A DNA stretch of 64,000 bases from Rhyzopertha dominica (lineage: Eukaryota; Arthropoda; Insecta; Coleoptera; Bostrichidae): positions 39,426,942 through 39,490,941 of the forward strand of contig QCXZ01000001.1 of NCBI GenBank assembly GCA_025024175.1, written 5' to 3'. The notes under the pieces were generated by a model. It saw only the letters and a list, made by a program, of their open reading frames with translations, did not search any database and was not told where the DNA came from. Shown here one piece after another: positions 61,001 through 64,000 of the stretch (position 1 is its first letter; each line of letters begins with the position of its first letter). The position numbers and the translations under genes are program-made.

Positions 61001-62533
61001 ACATGTATAGCGAATAAAGTCACAAATAACGAAAAAATTCAACAATATACAGGGTCTACCATTTTTTGAAATGTTAGCGCTTTTATCAGGTATAACTGGA
61101 AGTAGGGAAATACTGAAACTATTTTCAATAAATGCTTCTAATGAACCATTTATATGAATCACCCTGTACCTATATATCATTCTTGATATTTAAACCATTC
61201 ATTACATCATACTTTTCAGGAAANANAAATATATTTTCAGTTTGTAAACCATTTCATAATCATAAAAGTGATACACTTTAAAAGTTGTTTTGTGTACTAA
61301 AAGAAGCTTTATTATAAATTTCTATTAATTTTTTTTTCTTCATTATTCGAACAGGTTTAAAATTTGATTGATTTGTGTTAACTATCATATTTTACATGGT
61401 TACGATCATAGTTTTGTACTTAATTTCAACACATATGAAATATAAACTGCATCTGCTGCATAAATATATGGCCCTGTATTCTGCACAGATCAATAATCAT
61501 TCAGATGTGTGATTCCATTTGTATAGAATATAATGGTCTTCAGTTTTAAAATTGCACATTCCATCCAAGAATTTGAATAAGTGGAAAGCTAATTGTTTGG
61601 TTTTTGTTCCTCACAATGGATTAACTTTTCATTAAACATATTAGTGATTTTTTTATATTAATTAATCAAGCAATAATACTATTTTTTTACTGTAATAAAA
61701 TGTTTATGTAGCTATGTATTTGTAATATTTTATTCAGGGCATAACTACACATGAATATTATGTTTGCATCTTATAAACAACTTTTGTATCCTTGCATGAG
61801 GTTATTCATTTTATCATGTAATTTTAATCTAAATATACTTTCAAAGGTAATAGTTGGAGTAAAACTTATCTTTTTATAAACATGGGTTATAATTTTAAGC
61901 ATATTATTAATAAGACTGTTTAAACTTTAAATGATGTAAGTAAGAAATTAGATGGCAATGCCATCTGTCAGCATTACACTGACATGATGACAAAGCCACC
62001 TAGCTGCCATAGTTGGTTGTGGTGCAGACAGCACATCATAGACATGCATTTTAAACTTTATATGTTTACAACACTTGCATTTTAGGAGATTGTTGGCTAC
62101 AACTGACACCCAATGTAATTGCATTTACAAAATTGTTCCTATCCTTGCTGGAAGACTGTTTAAAGTTGAAAACAGCTGAACTTTTGTATACCATTGATGA
62201 AACATTACATGATGTATATGAAGCTGAATTGAAATATGTGGAACAGTCCCTTCAAAGTGATGTACACCAAGATGTAAGTAGTTCATATAATGGTTGTATT
62301 TGATGGTGCTTTTATAAATTATACATGAATTACAGCAGCGTGAATTCATAAAGAAGAATGCAGATTTTCTGCTGGGCCCATTCTTAGGTGTGATTCAAGA
62401 AACATATGAATCTGCTGTGGGTTTTAGATGCCCTGCTTTGGTCAAGCTTGAAAACAATTTCAGCAAGCTGAAAGGCAATGTGGCATCCAGTAAAAGCAAC
62501 ATTTACAAATATTCATCAAATGAATACTTATAG
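40076..62533 (+). CDS. Exo84: exocyst complex component 8 (Exo84), thirteen exons
   Basis: Coding exons are 40076-40130, 40186-40341, 41658-41857, 42153-42295, 42349-42502, 45662-45788, 46627-46817, 54375-54512, 54569-54749, 58055-58185, 58241-58463, 62086-62273 and 62336-62533. All have GT/AG borders and joining phases; the sum is 2,085 bases, 694 residues plus stop, near the 650-730 usual for Exo84. Exons 2-3 give the conserved N-terminal helix (KKNVYQNYMQFIDTAKEIS, LESEMYQLSHLLSEQKS). Exons 4-6 form the PH domain (residues about 140-250; GDLLELDF, FKVLAFPDTRIFQ, KEWLDKFDQA). Exons 7-13 form the helical C-terminal part (NPFEVIEEE, MDVLVAQRHFEEALSLLQK, SLQGGLRAARRAV, TYVTGDCWLQL). Exo84 is one of eight exocyst subunits that tether secretory vesicles at the plasma membrane. 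Three N bases fall in exon 5. The gene looks intact despite heavy transposon load in its introns. Confidence 0.94.
40342..41657. other. Exo84 intron 2
   Basis: About 1.3 kb of AT-rich intron. I see no repeat family, hairpin or coding region in it beyond short A/T runs. Confidence 0.6.
43400..43492 (+). other. long hairpin in Exo84 intron 5 (1)
   Basis: The left arm GGTTTTTGTTTGTACTTTG (continuing to TTTTATC, 43435) pairs with the right arm from GATAAATAGTG at 43458 to CAAACAAAAACC at 43492. Only two mismatches and one single-base bulge occur over 35 pairs. The 22-base loop contains AAGAAACCTTTCTT, which can fold further. This could be a microRNA-like precursor or a palindromic MITE remnant. 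Confidence 0.7.
43621..43951. mobile_element. mariner-type MITE, about 330 bp
   Basis: TACAAAACGACTT at the left is mirrored by AAGTCGTTTTGTA at the right. The subterminal bases are related too (AACACTCGAG against GAGCACTTGACCC). The flanking TA dinucleotides fit Tc1/mariner target duplication. No transposase is inside. Confidence 0.6.
44853..44942 (+). other. long hairpin in Exo84 intron 5 (2)
   Basis: AATTTGCAGGTAGTTTATTC at the left is mirrored by GGAACAAACTAGGTGCAAAT at the right, and the inner parts GAAGTTAT and ATAACTTC also pair. The whole stem-loop is about 90 nt with a small internal bulge and a tight loop (CTGACA). Nature unknown: microRNA-like precursor or palindromic element. Confidence 0.65.
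45800..46478. mobile_element. composite fold-back repeat in Exo84 intron 6
   Basis: A segment starting CAGGGTGTTCACGCTAACAG (45800) is partly repeated in direct orientation from about 46088 and then in inverted orientation from about 46270 to 46478 (CCCAATCGAATGCGCTGG, CAATAACTCTGACAGTTGAA). A TA dinucleotide precedes the left end. It lies only eleven bases after the exon 6 splice donor. The right end is truncated, so the matching terminal repeat is missing. Confidence 0.7.
47367..47568 (+). repeat. 5' LTR of the intronic copia (202 bp)
   Basis: Bounded by the 8-bp inverted repeat TGTTGAAG/CTTCAACA. It contains AAAAATAAAATGTCAC and TTATAAAGCAAG, which may serve as promoter or poly(A) elements. 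The 3' LTR at 51660-51861 has the same length and sequence by eye. Confidence 0.95.
47569..47580 (+). other. primer binding site, 3' end of initiator tRNA-Met
   Basis: TGGTAGCAGAGC lies directly after the 5' LTR. It is complementary to the 3' end of insect initiator tRNA-Met (...GCTCTGCTACCA), the classic copia-type full tRNA primer. Confidence 0.85.
47682..51665 (+). CDS. copia Gag-Pol polyprotein
   Basis: One frame of 1,327 residues from the ATG of MDASKIQ; an upstream in-frame ATG at 47613 would add 23 hydrophobic residues and is less likely. Order: gag of the UBN2 type (YDGASEEKTYDLCMEFFRYK), knuckle CNYCKKPGHKMKQC near residue 243, protease DNGATNH near 296, integrase zinc region (YHERLGHQNKRH, CEGCVYGK), D-D-35-E catalytic residues (HSDVCG, TDNGGEF, CAERDN), reverse transcriptase with FDVSTAFLYG and LYVDDGLL near 1009, RNase H with YTDADHGG near 1171, and the usual end QVADLMTKPL. 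Three codons contain N. No stop or frameshift is seen, so the element may be active. Confidence 0.96.
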   Translation: MDASKIQIGLLEGKSNWSTWKFKFNILLRCVQGGSALLEGKLKCPSPLPTGSTKEQKDIYDKNLATFTQIDSNVLLLLTLNMSQDTLQRVMRFTTAREMWLELHRLYDGASEEKTYDLCMEFFRYKNEDFSDMATHISKLKNLWSELQIEMSKDKVATGKKCNCDLPDLLLICKILGTLPDEYFSFKSSWSLMVKSERTIDNLTSQLCAFEKALLEKKECQQEILAVNEKKFDKCTNRKKKLVCNYCKKPGHKMKQCFKWKADNKPEKSSSKSNNVSLLAISSSVLLATVDEDNWYVDNGATNHICNRKDLFKTYEAFHDEHAVTTANGDVIRALGKGIVTVKSIVDGKTYELDLIDVWYVPKINKNLFSVLSAQDRHSSSKFISYTEVCYLQVEGQIVLVGNRSRHGGLFILSLKNVLSDNKPEVNHMENINLLQLYHERLGHQNKRHIKKILKKELNIEVPLDSELCEGCVYGKAHVLKFGTRERAKVPGELLHSDVCGPFEKSQRGYQYYVLFKDDFSRFRYVYFMKEKSEVEKHLKTVLAEIQVDGHTVKELLTDNGGEFLSQQVKKTLNQYGIRHRLTMPYSPQQNXCAERDNRTIVETARAIMHARDGLPQSXWAEMINTAAYILNRSSISGVSDKCPYEVWYGKKPKLTHMRVIGSTCYPHVPKQNRRKLDKKAIKGILVGYDGDDGYRIWCQDRRDVIRSRDVIFNEKPFSVPEVVVDENFTKSLSMTSENNVDNKENLDSTKSQEVEQMQEENADEDAESIDSDFYSPENKQDTGITLRDRAILRKPARFEDFAMEVAVNILELKEPTTYKEAIQSGDKEEWIAAMKNEMQSHKENGTWVLEKLPPGRKAIPCKWVYKIKTNPDGSIQKYKARLVVKGFSQRMGEDYDQTFSPVAKLASVRAVISIAASERMTLTQFDVSTAFLYGTLEEEIYMRQPEGFEDKTNKVCLLKKSLYGLKQAPRCWNERIVNVLRRNNFKSSDADPCVFLKKQKDGMLVLSLYVDDGLLASNNENMKIEFLECLRKEFKITVKPATYFLGLEIQTDLNGVVKVSQLAYAKKLLAKVGMSDCKPVSTPIIKETEEEQVIQDARFIYREIVGALMYLMSGTRPDLAYSVSVVSRKLDNPSNKDYVKIKRILRYIKGTIDFGIFYKPIFNRDYLECYTDADHGGDEETGRSTSGVACLYGGGIISWRSQRQXSVAISTTEAEIVAASEGARELVWLKRLFEQIIQLEDIPIIMVDNEAAIKLAQNPELHRRTKHIRIRHFFIRELVNDNEISIKKVNTKNQVADLMTKPLFRPRFQILRNFMGLTNTLNGGRC
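51651..51659 (+). other. polypurine tract of the intronic copia
   Basis: GGAGGAAGG directly precedes the TG of the 3' LTR and overlaps the last codons of the polyprotein. This is the expected plus-strand primer. Confidence 0.8.
51660..51861 (+). repeat. 3' LTR of the intronic copia (202 bp)
   Basis: Identical by eye to 47367-47568. The polyprotein stop codon lies inside its first bases. It is followed by the target duplication GCATC. Confidence 0.95.
51955..52952. mobile_element. TIR element of about 1.0 kb in Exo84 intron 7
   Basis: The left end GACCGCCAAAACGC is mirrored at the right by GCGTTTTGGCGGTGAC. About 20 bases further in, GTGACGTCAGGTGTCTTG at the left is mirrored by a segment that reads GTGACGTCAAGTGTCATA on the minus strand. 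No transposase was recognised between the ends and the target duplication is not clear. Superfamily unknown. Confidence 0.55.
53228..53518 (-). pseudogene. hAT-related (DUF659/CGGBP1-like) fragment
   Basis: The minus frame reads INVTCLAQVLHCVADLV, then LISLLKKIFLKAPSLVQKF and DIPFPPAP. This matches the pattern (HVTCLAHxLHRVAE, LISxxKKIFLKAPSRV, PLPPxP) of a hAT-transposon-derived protein family widespread in insects. The typical TRWGTW motif after PPxP is absent and the piece is short, so it is a relic. Identification is from memory of the family pattern. Confidence 0.55.
53519..54374. other. remaining part of Exo84 intron 7
   Basis: AT-rich DNA without a recognised element. The minus-strand frame at 54235-54444 is antisense to exon 8 and not considered a gene. 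Confidence 0.5.
55030..57139. mobile_element. 2.1-kb long-inverted-repeat element in Exo84 intron 9
   Basis: The left end CAGGGTGATTCAGGAGGAAG and the right end TCCTCCGGAATCACCCTG are mirror images with flanking TA dinucleotides. The arms extend several hundred bases inward: for example GGGAAATGGTAGCGTTCACA at 55060 matches the reverse of TTGTGAATACTACCATTTCC at about 57087. A second internal inverted pair (55360-55550 against 55690-55900) is also present. The right arm is interrupted by the Harbinger-type MITE at 55905-56828. TA flanks suggest a Tc1/mariner-related non-autonomous element. Confidence 0.75.
55905..56828. mobile_element. PIF/Harbinger-type MITE, 924 bp, nested
   Basis: Ends are GGGCCGGTATTTCAGT and ACTGAAATACCGGGCC. 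TTA flanks both sides (55902-55904 and 56829-56831), the hallmark 3-bp target duplication of PIF/Harbinger. Inside, AGTTAAACC and GGTTTAAAC motifs recur near both ends. The 79-codon minus frame at 56322-56561 resembles no transposase I know. Confidence 0.75.
57142..58054. other. remaining part of Exo84 intron 9
   Basis: AT-rich intron without a recognisable repeat or gene. Confidence 0.5.
59257..60472. mobile_element. 1.2-kb fold-back element in Exo84 intron 11
   Basis: The left arm from TTGCAAAAGTAGGCATTTTA (59257) to about 59445 is mirrored by 60290-60472, which ends GCCTGCTTTTGCAA. Shared inner strings include AAGCAATAAGCAGCATGATT and its reverse complement. The centre contains a short frame (GAPHNAIDTNDIPLEKEEID) that may be the remains of a coding part of a larger element. 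Family unknown. Confidence 0.65.
61050..61166. mobile_element. 117-bp MITE with CAGGGT ends
   Basis: Starts CAGGGTCTACC and ends GAATCACCCTG, flanked by TA on each side. The ends resemble those of the larger element at 55030-57139, so the two may be mobilised by the same kind of transposase. Confidence 0.6.
61941..62053. repeat. inverted partner of a segment in the fold-back element
   Basis: GATGGCAATGCCATCTGTCA through CATGATGACAAAGCCACC to AGACATGCATTTTA is the reverse complement of 60030-60201, with one deletion of about 60 bases. It ends about 33 bases before the acceptor of Exo84 exon 12. Confidence 0.7.
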
Positions 62534-63647
62534 AATACTTGTGGATAGTAAGCTGTAATGAATAATTTTGTATTATAAAATCAAAAATAGATGTGTAAGT
62601 TATATACAAATGATTGTTTGCTTTTTTAATTGATTAATTAGTTGAAACCATTATTTTTGTTAAAACCGGAAGTGAACCGAAAAACATATCAGTTTATTTC
62701 AGTGAAGTACAAGCTCAAAATGTGTAAATCTTGCTCTTCAGTCTCCATGGCAGTTACGGTTTTTAATTAATTAATTATGATTGAAATTCAAGCAAAAACG
62801 AGAAAAAACTAATATTTTTGCTGAAACAAAAAGCTGAGCTCAATCGACTTACATGTACTATATTAACTGAACTGGAATATAGTCAGAAACAAAATAATAA
62901 CAGTTTGAAACCCAGATATTTTATTGAATCATTCCAATTAGAGTAATTTACTTGTGTGTGGAAATGCCAACAAAGAGTTCAAAGGGATCATAATAAGAGG
63001 GGTATTCGATTAGTGTGATACAATGATCTCGATAGATTCAAAATTGTTTAGATTCACTGTTGCATTCGTTTCGTACTGGATCGGCTTTTCACTATCCTAC
63101 AATTTACTTATCTAAAATGACATTTGTCGACCCTGTTATTTGTAAGGATTGCTTAACATATAATGATCAACCCAAATTCAAATTTAGTGGTCATGTTTCG
63201 AAGTTACATGTAAAAGGGATTTTCCCACAACAAAAACGTCTTATCTTGATGTGTAAGATGTTATTTTGTGCACTAAAATTCATTATATACAGAACATAAT
63301 TTAGTTTAGTTTCGAGAGTTCCTTCTAAAGTTATTAAGGTTTCAACCCAAAAATGATGCTGTGTCATATTTGAAACCTTCATAACTAGAATATGTTGTGT
63401 GATTTCAATTTACTAAATGTGATTATGTATATTATGAAAAAGTGTTCAACTTAAGTGTAAAATGACCCCCCTGTGTAGTCCCTATTGTGACCCCATCTTG
63501 AACTTTGAGAAAACTAAATCACCTTCACCATGTATGCCAACAAAAATGTGCAAAAATTGAAATCGGTACTCATATATTTCAGTTTGGTACATGTTCTCTC
63601 CAGTGTATTTATAGTGGTTTAAAAACTGACTAAACCATTTTTATACA
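62534..63647. other. region downstream of Exo84, no gene recognised
   Basis: Holds the Exo84 3' UTR. No canonical AATAAA is seen close to the stop; TATAAA-like variants near 62573 are candidates. Short open frames here match no family I recognise. Confidence 0.5.
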
Positions 63648-64000
63648 GATTTCTGCAAAGGTTGTGATAAAGTAAACCATACTTTGTTATTATCAAAGCT
63701 TGATGCTGTAGGTTTTGGAGACAGGGTTGTAGCGACAGTTTTCTTAGAGGTTGAACTCAGTTTATTGAAATGGACCGGTTTGTGTCTGAAGCTATAGAGG
63801 TTAACTCTAGTGTACCGCAGCGTTTTCACTGCAGTCCCATATTATTTAACATTTAAAAAAATGATTTACATGAGGTGATAAAATTCAGCCATTTCCTACT
63901 CTTTGCAGATGACAAAATTCTTCATGCCCTACCAGTCCATTGATGGCTACAAGTTGCAATATGACTTCAATAGTTTTGCAGAGTGGGCTTAAATAAATAG
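63648..64000 (+). pseudogene. non-LTR reverse transcriptase fossil, runs off the window
   Basis: In several frames one reads DFCKGCDKVNHTLLLSKLDA, VGFGD, a stretch equivalent to the SSVPQGSxxSPxLF motif (frameshifted), and LFADDKILHAL around 63900, then YDFNSFAEWA. This is the palm domain of a Jockey-like or related LINE reverse transcriptase. Stops and shifts break it and the element continues past 64000. It is unrelated in detail to the one at 3784-5202. Confidence 0.75.

Overview
The window is nuclear DNA of an arthropod, almost certainly an insect. It shows spliced genes with GT/AG introns, AT-rich introns, and an assortment of non-LTR, Ty1/copia, Ty3/gypsy and Penelope-like retroelements, MITEs and long satellite arrays. 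I cannot fix the insect order from the sequence. Single scattered N bases point to a draft assembly, so array length and order in the satellite part should be treated with care.

Two host genes are well supported. Rab18 (minus strand, 566-1821, four exons, 204 residues) encodes a small GTPase of lipid droplets and ER membranes. Exo84/EXOC8 (plus strand, 40076-62533, thirteen exons, 694 residues) encodes a subunit of the exocyst, the complex that tethers secretory vesicles to the plasma membrane. Exon phases join correctly throughout both models.

Between them lies about 36 kb of repeat DNA. From left to right it holds: a TIR element (2945-3489); a CR1/Jockey-type non-LTR retrotransposon on the minus strand (3635-7147); a decayed Crypton-like tyrosine recombinase (7752-8061); and then about 30 kb dominated by satellite DNA. 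The satellite comes in three blocks with monomers of about 123, 124 and 126 bp (here S1, S2, S3) that look like diverged members of one family. S3 is interrupted by a degenerate gypsy element (about 16499-25986), which itself contains a degenerate copia element (17181-21393). S3 reverses orientation at a Penelope-like element (31194-32508) sitting exactly at the axis. The satellite stops only about 600 bp before the Exo84 start codon.

The Exo84 introns are full of transposons: a mariner-type MITE and two roughly 90-nt perfect-looking hairpins in intron 5, a fold-back repeat in intron 6, a young and apparently intact copia element with matching LTRs and a 5-bp target duplication in intron 7, a PIF/Harbinger-type MITE nested in a 2.1-kb inverted-repeat element in intron 9, and further fold-back elements in intron 11. 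A fossil non-LTR reverse transcriptase runs off the right edge.

The most unusual items are the satellite superfamily with its orientation switch and its mirror-image junctions on a Penelope-like element, a hammerhead-ribozyme-like core in that element, two copia elements that appear to use different parts of the initiator tRNA as primer, and the two intronic hairpins.
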